Source: Myxococcus xanthus (GTDB lineage: Bacteria; Myxococcota; Myxococcia; Myxococcales; Myxococcaceae). From it: a stretch of DNA of 64,000 nt. Positions 52,424 through 60,242 of the stretch are shown in pieces. Below the pieces are notes generated by a model. That model made no database searches, had not been told where the DNA came from, and worked only from the letters and a program-made list of their open reading frames with translations. The stretch lies in contig NZ_CP017174.1 of the NCBI RefSeq assembly GCF_006402735.1, positions 7,358,001-7,422,000 of the forward strand. Reading direction: 5' to 3'. Position numbers and translations under genes: made by a program. Each line of letters starts with the position of its first letter. Position 1 is the first letter of the stretch.

Positions 52424-53095
52424 CTATTTGGACGCGGGCGGCTTGGCTGCCTTGGGGACCTTCTCCCAGTCGGCCAGGAACTTCTTGATGCCGGCGTCGG
52501 TGAGCGGGTGGTTCGCCAGCTGGGTGATGACGTTGTAGGGCAGCGTGGCCACGTCCGCGCCCAGGCGGGCGGCCTGGAGCACGTGCACGGGGTTGCGCAC
52601 GCTGGCCACCAGCACCTGCGTGTTGAAGTGCTCGTAGTTCCGGTAGATTTCCAGGATGTGGGAGATGAGCTCCATGCCGTCCTGGGAGATGTCATCCAAC
52701 CGGCCCACGAAGGGCGACACGTAGGTGGCGCCGGCCTTGGCGCACAGCAGTGCCTGGTTGGCGGAGAAACACAGCGTGACGTTGGTGCGGATGCCCTCGG
52801 CGGTCAGCGCCTTGGTGGCCTTCATGCCCTCCACGCCCATGGGAATCTTCACCACGACGTTGTCGTGGATCTTCGCCAGGGAGCGGCCTTCCTTGATGAG
52901 CTCGTCCGCTTCCATGGACACACATTCGGCGCTGATGGGGCCATCCACGATGGAGCAGATTTCGCGGATGGTCTCCTCCAGGCCCCGGCCCACCTTGGCG
53001 AGCAAGGACGGGTTGGTCGTCACTCCGTCCACGCAGCCCATGGCGTGGGCCTTGCGAATCTCCTCCACGTCGGCGCTGTCGATGAAGAACTTCAT
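52424..53095 (-). CDS. Transaldolase (TalC/fructose-6-phosphate aldolase-like)
   Basis: The 223-residue small transaldolase-family protein has the family start MKFFIDSADVEEIRKA, DGVTTNPSLLAKVG, the Schiff-base Lys in VVVKIPMGVEGMKA, NVTLCFSANQALLCAKAGATYVSPFVGRLDD and ATLPYNVITQLANHPLTDAGI. It shuttles dihydroxyacetone units in the pentose phosphate pathway. Whether it is a true transaldolase or a fructose-6-phosphate aldolase needs an active-site comparison. ATG at 53095 with GAGAGGG upstream. A CCCGGCC/GGCCGGG hairpin (53125-53144) lies in its leader, and the KdsD-like gene is divergent. Confidence 0.93.
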   Translation of the reverse strand: MKFFIDSADVEEIRKAHAMGCVDGVTTNPSLLAKVGRGLEETIREICSIVDGPISAECVSMEADELIKEGRSLAKIHDNVVVKIPMGVEGMKATKALTAEGIRTNVTLCFSANQALLCAKAGATYVSPFVGRLDDISQDGMELISHILEIYRNYEHFNTQVLVASVRNPVHVLQAARLGADVATLPYNVITQLANHPLTDAGIKKFLADWEKVPKAAKPPASK

Positions 53096-53227
53096 CTCGT
53101 CCCTCTCTTGAAGGTGGAATGTGCCCCGGCCAAAGGAGGCCGGGCGAGCAGGCGCGTAACCGATGCCCCCCCATGCGTCAAGGGTGGCCACCGCGGGGGG
53201 GCGGAGGTAGAAGGCCGGACACTGAAC

Positions 53228-54286
53228 ATGGCCCGCCCTTCCCGCTCCGCCGCCAAGAAGCCCCGCCTTCGCGCCCTCCCCGGCCGTCCCGCACAGGCAC
53301 CTGCCGTCCTCCCCGACGCGGAGGCCACGCTCGCCTATGCGCGCAGCGTGCTGGAGGCCGAGGCCCGCGCCATCCTCGGCGTGACGGAACGTCTGGGAGA
53401 CGACTTCCTGCGCGCCGTGCAGTTGGTGCGCGACTGCCGGGGCCAGGTCATCGTCACCGGCATGGGCAAGGCGGGCCACATCGGCCAGAAGCTGTCCGCC
53501 ACCCTGGCCTCCACGGGCATCCGCTCCGTGTACCTCCACCCCGCCGAGGCCGTGCACGGGGACTTGGGCCGCGTGGGCCGGGGCGACGTCATCCTCGCGC
53601 TGTCCAACAGTGGCTCCACGGAAGAGCTGATTCGCCTGCTCCCCTCCTTCAAGCGGATGGAGACGCCGGTCATCGCCCTCACCGGCGACGCGAAGAGCCC
53701 GCTGGGCCGCGGCGCGGACGTGGTGCTGGACATCGGCGCCATCGCGGAGGCCTGCCCCATGGGCCTCGTGCCCACGGCCTCCACCGCCGCGCTGCACGCG
53801 ATTGGCGACGCGCTGGCCATGACGGTGCTGCGCTCGCGGCCCTTCGGTACGGAGGATTACGCGCTGCTGCACCCGGGCGGGAAGCTGGGGCGCTCCGTGC
53901 AGCGCGTCTTCGAGCTGATGCGCACCGGCAACGCCAACCCGCTGGTGCGCGACACATCCCCCCTGTCCGCGGTGGTGGCGGTGATGACGAAGACGCCCGG
54001 CCGTCCGGGCGCCGCGTGCGTGGTGGACAAGGCGGGGAAGCTGGTGGGCATCTTCACCGACGGCGACTTGCGCCGCCGCGTGGAGGCGGGCCTCACCGAC
54101 TTCACCGTGCCCGTGCGCGAGCTGATGGGGAAGAACCCTCGCTGCGTGACGCCGGAGACACTGGTGCTGGCCGCGGCCACGCAGATGCGCGAGCTGCGGG
54201 TGGACCAGCTCCCCGTGGTGGACGTGGAGGGCCGCGCCGTGGGCCTGCTCGACGTGCAGGACCTGCTGGCCGCGAAGTTCGTCTGA
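53228..54286 (+). CDS. kdsD: Arabinose-5-phosphate isomerase (SIS plus two CBS domains)
   Basis: The 352-residue product has a basic N-terminal tail (ARPSRSAAKKPRLR), a SIS domain (about residues 45-180) with VTGMGKAGHIGQKLSATLASTG and ALSNSGSTEELIRLLPSFKR, and a CBS pair (about 215-345) with GKLVGIFTDGDLRRRVEAG and VDQLPVVDVEGRAVGLLDVQDLLAAKFV-like end motifs. It isomerises ribulose-5-phosphate to arabinose-5-phosphate, the precursor of KDO in lipopolysaccharide. ATG at 53228. Directly after the stop there is a decayed second copy of the last 60 bases of the gene. Confidence 0.93.
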   Translation: MARPSRSAAKKPRLRALPGRPAQAPAVLPDAEATLAYARSVLEAEARAILGVTERLGDDFLRAVQLVRDCRGQVIVTGMGKAGHIGQKLSATLASTGIRSVYLHPAEAVHGDLGRVGRGDVILALSNSGSTEELIRLLPSFKRMETPVIALTGDAKSPLGRGADVVLDIGAIAEACPMGLVPTASTAALHAIGDALAMTVLRSRPFGTEDYALLHPGGKLGRSVQRVFELMRTGNANPLVRDTSPLSAVVAVMTKTPGRPGAACVVDKAGKLVGIFTDGDLRRRVEAGLTDFTVPVRELMGKNPRCVTPETLVLAAATQMRELRVDQLPVVDVEGRAVGLLDVQDLLAAKFV

Positions 54287-54299
54287 TGCGAGGGCCGCG

Positions 54300-54359
54300 G
54301 AGGGCCGCCGCGCGGTCCTGCTGAACGTGCAGGACCCGCTGGCCGCGAAGCACTTCTAG
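54300..54359 (+). repeat. Decayed tandem copy of the kdsD 3' end
   Basis: Bases 54300-54359 align without gaps to the final 60 bases of kdsD (54227-54286) at about 80 percent identity by eye, including GTGCAGGACC and GCTGGCCGCGAAG. Read in the same internal frame the copy encodes EGRRAVLLNVQDPLAAKHF followed by a stop, against EGRAVGLLDVQDLLAAKFV in the gene. The shift is 73 bases, so it is out of frame with the gene and probably untranslated. Confidence 0.8.
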
Positions 54360-54369
54360 CGCGCGGACA

Positions 54370-55710
54370 CTACTTGCCCAGCTTCGCCTGCAGACTCGCC
54401 TTGTTGGGATAGTCCGGCGCGTCGGTGGCGAGCTTCTCCCAGAGCGCCTTCGCGCCCTTGTCGTCGCCCTTGGCCTTGAGCGCGTCGCCCAGCTTCTCCA
54501 CGGAGAGCGGGTCGGTCTGCACGGCCACGCCCCACACGCGCGCCGCCATGGGGCGCTCCAGGCTCACCAGGGACCAGGCCATGCCCGCCTTCGCGCGCCC
54601 GTTCTCCGGCTGGAAGGGAACCACGCGCGTGTAGTTCGCGAGCGCTTCCTGGTACTGGCCCTTCGCCAGGAGCTCCTCGCCCTCGTCCACCAGCTTCGCC
54701 AGGCCCTGCTCCAGCTCCGGCGTGCGCTCGGTGTTCTTCACCGCGTCCACCATCTCCTGCGACAGCGGCCGAGGCGCATCCGGCGTGGCGGCAGCGGGTG
54801 CCTGCGACAGGCGGATGCGGCGGTCCTCCGCGCGCGAGGCCAGCAGTTGCTTGCGGCCCCCCGCCTTCACCGTCTCCTCCACCAGCGCCACCATCCGCTT
54901 CGCCATGGGCGCGCGGAACGAATCGGGGTACGTGGTAGCGACCGCCTCGAAGCCCTCGCCCGCCTTCTTCAGCGCCGCCACGTCGTCGCCCTTCGTCTCG
55001 AAGAGCAGCGCCGCGCGCGCGTAGAGGGCGTCCTCGTGCAGGGGCTCCACCTCCAGCACGGCGTCGTAGGCCACCAGCGCCTTGCCACTGTCGTTGGACA
55101 GGTAGAGCGCGTTGGCCTGCATCACCGCCACGTCCAGCACCGGCGCCAGTGCCGCGCGAGCACAGGCCGCCGCGCCCGCGGCGTCACCCTTCTTCGCGCG
55201 CGCCTGCGCGGCGGCGCCCATGTCCTCCACCGGCATGTTCGGGGTGAAGCCGCAGCCCGCCGCCTCCGGGGTGGGCACCACGGCCTTGCCCAGCTTCTTG
55301 CGCTGCGCCAGGAACAGCTCCCGCGTGGGCTTCGCGCGCTCCAGCGCCTGCTGGAGGTAGGTGCTGGCCTCCGCGTTGCGGCCATTCACGTAGTACAGGC
55401 GGCCCAGCGACGCGGCGATTTCGAAGGTCTTCTCCCGGTCCGCCAGCCCCTCCGTGGAGTCGAGCTGGCGCAGCAGCTCCTCCGCGGACGGCGGCGCCCG
55501 GCCCGTGCCCGACATGGGCGGGTGGCCCGGGGGCAGCTGCTCCGGGTTGATGCTGGGAGCCACGCCCCCCGTCGGCGGGTGGCCCTCCGGCATGCCAGAG
55601 GTGGCGGGCGAGGCCGTGGTCCCCGGCGGGATGACCGGGTGACCGGGAGGCAACGTCGAGGGCTCGGCGGTCAGCAGCGCCGCGGTGGCCAGGGCAAGGG
55701 GCAGGTTCAT
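54370..55710 (-). CDS. Exported TPR-like protein
   Basis: The 446-residue product has a signal peptide (about residues 1-16, MNLPLALATAALLTAEPS), then a Pro/Gly-rich segment with repeated LPPGHP/PEGHPP units (about 18-70), then TPR-like helical repeats (ALVAYDAVLEVEPLHEDALYARAALLFE; EELLAKGQYQEALANYTRVVPFQPENGRAKAGMAW). Probably periplasmic, with a protein-binding role. The ATG at 55710 overlaps the folK stop (ATGA). It is the last gene of the long minus-strand lysine/folate run. The GHPP repeats recall linker regions of other myxobacterial envelope proteins. Specific function unknown. Confidence 0.8.
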   Translation of the reverse strand: MNLPLALATAALLTAEPSTLPPGHPVIPPGTTASPATSGMPEGHPPTGGVAPSINPEQLPPGHPPMSGTGRAPPSAEELLRQLDSTEGLADREKTFEIAASLGRLYYVNGRNAEASTYLQQALERAKPTRELFLAQRKKLGKAVVPTPEAAGCGFTPNMPVEDMGAAAQARAKKGDAAGAAACARAALAPVLDVAVMQANALYLSNDSGKALVAYDAVLEVEPLHEDALYARAALLFETKGDDVAALKKAGEGFEAVATTYPDSFRAPMAKRMVALVEETVKAGGRKQLLASRAEDRRIRLSQAPAAATPDAPRPLSQEMVDAVKNTERTPELEQGLAKLVDEGEELLAKGQYQEALANYTRVVPFQPENGRAKAGMAWSLVSLERPMAARVWGVAVQTDPLSVEKLGDALKAKGDDKGAKALWEKLATDAPDYPNKASLQAKLGK

Positions 55711-56231
55711 GTGTCGTTGCTCGAGTAGCTCGCTTCGGGCCACCACGTGGCCTCGCTCCTGCGGACATCCTGCGGGGCGAGTTTCCCGAGGAGCTCCTTC
55801 ACCGACATCCCCAGTACCGGATGACGCAGGTGAGGCGCCAGTTCCACGAGCGGCTCCAGGGCGAAGCGGCGCTTGTGCAGCTCCAGGTGGGGCACCTGGA
55901 GCGAGGGGTCGGCCACCACCTGTCCCTCCCAGAAGAGGATGTCCAGGTCGATGGTGCGCGGGCCCCAGCGCACATCCCGCCTGCGGCCCAGGTCCTTCTC
56001 AATCTGCTGAAGGATGCAGAGCAGCCGCTGCGGCGGCAGGCCACACTCCAGGGCCACCACCGCGTTGAGGAAGCGCGGCTGCGGCGGCCCCACGGGGGCG
56101 CTGTCGAAAAGCGAGGAGCAGTGGAGCACCGCCACCGCGTCGATGCGGGACAGCGCGGACAGGGCGGCGACGAGGTGATTCTCGCGCTCCCCCTCGTTGG
56201 AACCCAACCCGACGTAGACGGTGTCGCTCAC
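55707..56231 (-). CDS. folK: 2-amino-4-hydroxy-6-hydroxymethyldihydropteridine pyrophosphokinase (HPPK)
   Basis: The 174-residue product has the HPPK signatures: VYVGLGSNEGERENHL, FLNAVVALECGLPPQRLL, LQQIEKDLGRRRDVRWGPRTIDLDILFW (metal- and pterin-binding) and VPHLELHKRRFALEPLVELAP. It transfers pyrophosphate to the pterin in folate synthesis. GTG start overlaps the FAH stop by 4 bp, and its stop overlaps the TPR-like gene. folP and folB are not adjacent. Confidence 0.94.
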   Translation of the reverse strand: MSDTVYVGLGSNEGERENHLVAALSALSRIDAVAVLHCSSLFDSAPVGPPQPRFLNAVVALECGLPPQRLLCILQQIEKDLGRRRDVRWGPRTIDLDILFWEGQVVADPSLQVPHLELHKRRFALEPLVELAPHLRHPVLGMSVKELLGKLAPQDVRRSEATWWPEASYSSNDT

Positions 56232-56998
56232 GGCTCCATCTCAACAGGGTTCACCAGGGTTCCGATTCCCTCCAGCTCCACCTCCACCGTGTCCCCGGCC
56301 GACAGCTTCCCCACACCCGACGGCGTCCCGGTGCTGACGATGTCCCCGGGCAGCAGCGTCATGATGTGGGAGATGAACGACACCAGGCGCGCGGGACTGA
56401 AAATCATGTCGGACGTGCGGCTGTCCTGGCGCACCTGCCCGTTCACCCGGCACACAATGTGGAGGTCGTCGGGGGACAGGCCCGTCACCGCCCACGGCCC
56501 CGCGCACGCGAAGGTGTCGTAGCCCTTGGCGCGGGTGTGCTGAATCTCGCGGCGCTGGACGTCGCGCGCCGTCACGTCGTTGAAGCAGGTGAGGCCCCAG
56601 ATGGCGCGCGCGGCGGTGGACTCGTCGGCGTTCTTCAGCTTCTCGCCGATGACGAGCGCCAGCTCCGCCTCGTAGTGGACCTCCTGGCTCGCCTTGGGGA
56701 TGCGGATGGGCGAGCCCGTGCCGTTGAGCGCCGTGGAGGGCTTGGTGAAGATGAGCGGCTCGGGCGGCACCGGCTTACCCATCTCCTCCGCGTGCTTGCG
56801 GTAGTTCTGACCGATACACACGACCTTGGACGCGTCCGACGGCACCAGCAGCGTCAGCGAGGACAGCGAGCGGTGGATGCCCGTCTCCTTCGCGCCGGCC
56901 CAGGGTGCGGCGGTGAGGACCGCCACCTCGGAGCCTTCCACCCGGCCGTGGTGCGCACGGCCCTCGTGCAGGAAGCGGCAGTAGCGCGCGGTCGTCAT
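56228..56998 (-). CDS. Fumarylacetoacetate hydrolase-family protein
   Basis: The 256-residue product has the FAH-domain sequence: CIGQNYRKHAEEMG, PLIFTKPSTALNG, VHYEAELALVIGEK, GLTCFNDVTARDVQ and PGDIVSTGTPSGVG. The metal-binding Glu pair is present. The family covers hydrolases, decarboxylases and isomerases (oxaloacetate, fumarylpyruvate, oxohepta-dioate), and the substrate cannot be set from sequence. Its place between dapB and folK, with 4-bp overlaps on both sides, is not explained by lysine or folate synthesis. An oxaloacetate or pyruvate-type activity would fit the aspartate/pyruvate inputs, as inference. Confidence 0.9.
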   Translation of the reverse strand: MTTARYCRFLHEGRAHHGRVEGSEVAVLTAAPWAGAKETGIHRSLSSLTLLVPSDASKVVCIGQNYRKHAEEMGKPVPPEPLIFTKPSTALNGTGSPIRIPKASQEVHYEAELALVIGEKLKNADESTAARAIWGLTCFNDVTARDVQRREIQHTRAKGYDTFACAGPWAVTGLSPDDLHIVCRVNGQVRQDSRTSDMIFSPARLVSFISHIMTLLPGDIVSTGTPSGVGKLSAGDTVEVELEGIGTLVNPVEMEP

Positions 56999-57810
56999 GA
57001 AGTCCTCTGGAAGCCGAGCACGTCGGCCATGTCATGGAGACCAGGCGCGCGCCCCGCCACCCAGCGCGCGGCCCTCAGCGCGCCAGCAGCGAACTGGTCT
57101 CGGTTGGTGGCGCGGTGCGTGAGTTCGATGCGCTCACCCTCGCCAAGGAAGTACACGGTGTGCTCGCCCACCACGTCGCCGCCCCGGAGCGTCTGCACAC
57201 CAATCTCGCGCGCGGGCCGCGCGCCAATCTGCCCATGCCGCGCGAAGGTGAGGTCCTCCTGGGTGCGCCCCAGGGCCTCCGCCAGCACGTCCGCCAGCCG
57301 CAGCGCGGTGCCGCTGGGCGCGTCCTTCTTCATGCGATGGTGCGCCTCCAGCACCTCCACGTCGAAGCCCGGCCCCAGCACCCGCGCCAGCTCCGCGGCC
57401 ATGCGGATGACCAGGTTGACGCCCACCGACATGTTCGGCGCGGCGACGATGGGCACCGTCTTCGCGCTCTCCGCCAGCGACGCGGACGCCTCCGGCGTGA
57501 AGCCGGTGGAGCCCACCACCAGGGCCACGCCGCGCGCGGCACACACCTTCGCGTGCGCCACGCTCAGCTCCGCGCTGGTGAAGTCGATGACGACGTCCGC
57601 CTGCGCGGCGTCCAGCGCCCGCTCCAGGCTGTCCACCACCGTCACGTCCACCGGGCCCAGCCGTGTGGCCACCCCGGCGTCCTGGCCCACCGAGGCGCTG
57701 CCCGGCCGCGCCGTGCCTCCCACCACCCGCAGGTCTCCCGAGTCGCGCGCCAGGCGGAGCAACGTGCTGCCCATGCGGCCGGTGATGCCGGTGATGACGG
57801 TGCGAATCAT
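56995..57810 (-). CDS. dapB: 4-hydroxy-tetrahydrodipicolinate reductase
   Basis: The 271-residue product has the Rossmann start VITGITGRMGSTLLRLA, DFTSAELSVAHAKVC, GSTGFTPE, NMSVGVNLVIRMA and the signature EAHHRMKKDAPSGTALRLAD. It reduces the dapA product to tetrahydrodipicolinate in the lysine/diaminopimelate pathway. It follows dapA by 39 bases and overlaps the FAH gene by 4 bp. All catalytic residues (HH, K) are present. Confidence 0.95.
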   Translation of the reverse strand: MIRTVITGITGRMGSTLLRLARDSGDLRVVGGTARPGSASVGQDAGVATRLGPVDVTVVDSLERALDAAQADVVIDFTSAELSVAHAKVCAARGVALVVGSTGFTPEASASLAESAKTVPIVAAPNMSVGVNLVIRMAAELARVLGPGFDVEVLEAHHRMKKDAPSGTALRLADVLAEALGRTQEDLTFARHGQIGARPAREIGVQTLRGGDVVGEHTVYFLGEGERIELTHRATNRDQFAAGALRAARWVAGRAPGLHDMADVLGFQRTS

Positions 57811-57849
57811 GTCTGCCGCGCTCCAGGTAACGGCGGGATGAGGGAAAGC

Positions 57850-58737
57850 TCAGCCCGTGAGCAGGCCCAGCTGGCGCAGGGTGTCGCGAAGCTTCGCGGC
57901 GTTGGGCTCGGTCATCTGCACCAGGGGCAACCGCACTTCGGGCCCGAACAATCCCATCACGTGCAATCCCCACTTCACGGGTGTGGGGCTGGACTCGATG
58001 AAGAGCAGGCGGTGCAGCTCGTTCATCCGCACCTGGAGGTCGCGCGCCACCGCGATATTCCCCGCGCGCGCCGCCGCCACCAGGTCCGCCATCATCCGCG
58101 GCGCCACGTTGGACGACACGGAGATGACGCCCTTGCCGCCGCAGGCGATGAAGGGCAGCACGGTGAAGTCGTCACCGGACAAGAGCGTCATCCGGTCGCC
58201 GCACTTCTCCAGGATGTCGATGGCCCGCGGCATGCTCCCGGTGGCCTCCTTGAGCGCCACCACCTCGGGGATGTCGCACAGCCGCAGCACGGTGTCGGGC
58301 AGCAGGTCCACGCCCGTCCGGCCCGGCACGTTGTAGGCGATGATGGGGAAGCCCGGGTGCGCCTTGGCCACCGCGCGGTAGTGCTCCAGCAAGCCCGCCT
58401 GCGTGGGCTTGTTGTAGTAGGGCGTGACGATGAGCGTGCCGTCCGCGCCCGCGTCGCGCACGCGGCGCACGCCTTCAATGGTCTCCGCGGTGCTGTTGGA
58501 GCCGGCGCCGCCCACCACCGTCACGCGGCCCTTCGCCTCCTCCACCACCACCTTCACCGCGCGGGCCCGCTCATCGGCCGTCATCGTCACGGCTTCACCG
58601 GTGGTGCCCATGGGGACCAGCACGCTGGTGCCCCCTTCAATCTGCTGGCGCACCAGCGCCCGGTAGGCGGGCTCATCGAGCGCTCCGTTGCGAAACGGAG
58701 TGGCCAGCGCCGTCATGGAGCCTTCGAAGGTCTTCAT
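57850..58737 (-). CDS. dapA: 4-hydroxy-tetrahydrodipicolinate synthase
   Basis: The 295-residue TIM barrel has MTALATPFRNGALDE, VPMGTTGEAVTMTADE, YNVPGRTGVDLLPD (catalytic Tyr) and VVALKEATGSMPRA with the Schiff-base Lys. It condenses pyruvate with aspartate semialdehyde, the first committed step to diaminopimelate and lysine. The start at 58737 (MKTFEGSMTALATPF) is set by family length; an in-frame extension to 58821 lies within lysA. It starts 16 bases after lysA. Confidence 0.95.
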   Translation of the reverse strand: MKTFEGSMTALATPFRNGALDEPAYRALVRQQIEGGTSVLVPMGTTGEAVTMTADERARAVKVVVEEAKGRVTVVGGAGSNSTAETIEGVRRVRDAGADGTLIVTPYYNKPTQAGLLEHYRAVAKAHPGFPIIAYNVPGRTGVDLLPDTVLRLCDIPEVVALKEATGSMPRAIDILEKCGDRMTLLSGDDFTVLPFIACGGKGVISVSSNVAPRMMADLVAAARAGNIAVARDLQVRMNELHRLLFIESSPTPVKWGLHVMGLFGPEVRLPLVQMTEPNAAKLRDTLRQLGLLTG

Positions 58738-58753
58738 GCCGGCGCTTATACGT

Positions 58754-59995
58754 TCAGGCCCGCTCGCCGCGCCAGAGATCCTCGACGCGCTCCCGCTCCC
58801 GGACCACGCGCCACGCCTCACCGTCCACCAGCACTTCGGCCGGGCGCGGCCGGGAATTATAAGTGGACGACATACTCATGCCGTATGCGCCCGCGCTCAT
58901 GATGGCGAACAACTCGCCTGCCTGCGGAAGCACCAGGGGCCGTGCCTTCGCCAGCACGTCGGTGGATTCACACACCGGCCCCACCACGTCTACCTCCACC
59001 GCCTTGCCCCTCCGCTTCATGAGGGGTTGCAAGCCGTGGTGCGCCTCGTAGAGCGCAGGGCGCAGCAAGTCATTCATGCCCGCGTCCACCACCACGAAGT
59101 GCCGCGCCGGCGTCTTCTTCCGGTACAGCACGCGCGTGAGCAGCACGCCCGCGTTGCCCATCAGCGCCCGGCCCGGCTCCAGGATGAGCGTGGCCCCAGT
59201 GGCTCCAGCCGCGGCCATCACGGTGCGGGCGTACTCGTCCGGAGACGGCGGCGTCTCGTCCGAATAGGTGATGCCCAGCCCGCCGCCCACGTCCAGGTAG
59301 GCCAGCGGATGGCCCTTCTCCTTGAGCGCGGAGTACAGGCCCGCGACCTTGGACAAGGCCGCGCGAATGGGCGCCGTCTGGGTGAGCTGCGAACCGATGT
59401 GGCAATCCAACCCGGCGGCCAGCAGGCCCTTCATCTTCTTCGCGCGCGCGTAGAGGGCCACCGCCTCCTCGAACGGCACGCCGAACTTCGACGTCTTCAG
59501 GCCGGTGGAGATGTAACGGTGCGTGCGCGCATCCACGTCCGGATTCACTCGCAGGGCGAATGGCGCGCGGCGCCCCAGGCGGCGGCCCACGGCGTCCAGC
59601 GCCTCCAACTCCTCGGCGCTCTCCACGTTGAAGAGGAGGATGCCCGCGGCCAGCGCCGCCTCCATCTCCTCCTGCGTCTTGCCCACGCCAGCGAACACCG
59701 TCTTCGCCGTGTCCCCGCCCACATGCCGCACCCGGGCCAGCTCGCCGCCGGAGACGATGTCAAACCCACCGCCCCGCTCGGCGATGAGCCGGAGGATGGC
59801 CAGGTTCGAGTTGGCCTTCACCGAGTAGCAGATGAGGTGCGGCCGGTCTCCGAAGGCCTCCGTTACCACCCGGACGTGCCGGGTGAGCGTGGCGGTGGAG
59901 TACACGTAGGTGGGCGTGCCCACGGACTCGGCGATGGCCGCCAGCGGCACATCCTCCGCGTGGAGCACGCCCTTGCGGTAGGCGAAGTGATTCAC
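58754..59995 (-). CDS. lysA: Diaminopimelate decarboxylase
   Basis: The 413-residue fold-III PLP enzyme has CYSVKANSNLAILR (PLP Lys), KFGVPFEEA, LDVGGGLGITY, ILEPGRALMGNAG, and the C-terminal GPVCESTD and SAGAYGMSMSSTYN, giving the substrate-binding Cys and Glu. It makes lysine from meso-diaminopimelate. GTG start overlaps the stop of the small lipoprotein gene (GTGA). dapA follows after 16 bases, so the last enzyme and the first two of the pathway are on one transcript. Confidence 0.95.
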   Translation of the reverse strand: MNHFAYRKGVLHAEDVPLAAIAESVGTPTYVYSTATLTRHVRVVTEAFGDRPHLICYSVKANSNLAILRLIAERGGGFDIVSGGELARVRHVGGDTAKTVFAGVGKTQEEMEAALAAGILLFNVESAEELEALDAVGRRLGRRAPFALRVNPDVDARTHRYISTGLKTSKFGVPFEEAVALYARAKKMKGLLAAGLDCHIGSQLTQTAPIRAALSKVAGLYSALKEKGHPLAYLDVGGGLGITYSDETPPSPDEYARTVMAAAGATGATLILEPGRALMGNAGVLLTRVLYRKKTPARHFVVVDAGMNDLLRPALYEAHHGLQPLMKRRGKAVEVDVVGPVCESTDVLAKARPLVLPQAGELFAIMSAGAYGMSMSSTYNSRPRPAEVLVDGEAWRVVRERERVEDLWRGERA

Positions 59996-60240
59996 GGGAC
60001 TCCCGCGTCCTCGGACTCCGGCGGTGACAGCGGCGTCTCCACCCCGGTCTCCGGCGTGGGAGACAGGGTGGGCCCCGACGGCTCCAGGGGCCCTCGCTCC
60101 GACTCAGGGGGCGGCGGCTGCGTCTGGGTCGCGGGCGCTGGCGGCGGCCCGGGCGGCCTCGGGGGCCCCTTGATGCCACACGCCGCCAGCGTCAGTGACA
60201 CGCTGGCGGCCACGCACAGCCGCGCGAGGACCTGGCGCAT
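59992..60240 (-). CDS. Small LptM-like lipoprotein
   Basis: The 82-residue product has a lipoprotein signal ending LTLAAC (Cys21), directly followed by GIKGPPRPPGPPP and a Pro/Glu/Ser-rich disordered tail. The CGxKGP motif right after the lipidated Cys is that of the LptM (YifL) family, small lipoproteins that assist assembly of the LptD lipopolysaccharide translocon in enterics and that also sit next to lysine-pathway genes there. The tail is longer here. It overlaps lysA by 4 bp and begins 2 bases after the outer-membrane protein gene. Assignment rests on this short motif and on context. Confidence 0.75.
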   Translation of the reverse strand: MRQVLARLCVAASVSLTLAACGIKGPPRPPGPPPAPATQTQPPPPESERGPLEPSGPTLSPTPETGVETPLSPPESEDAGVP

Positions 60241-60242
60241 GG

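Noticed and set aside
57034..58902. 622-codon plus-strand open frame opposite dapA, dapB and part of lysA
   Set aside because: Antisense shadow of three conserved enzymes.
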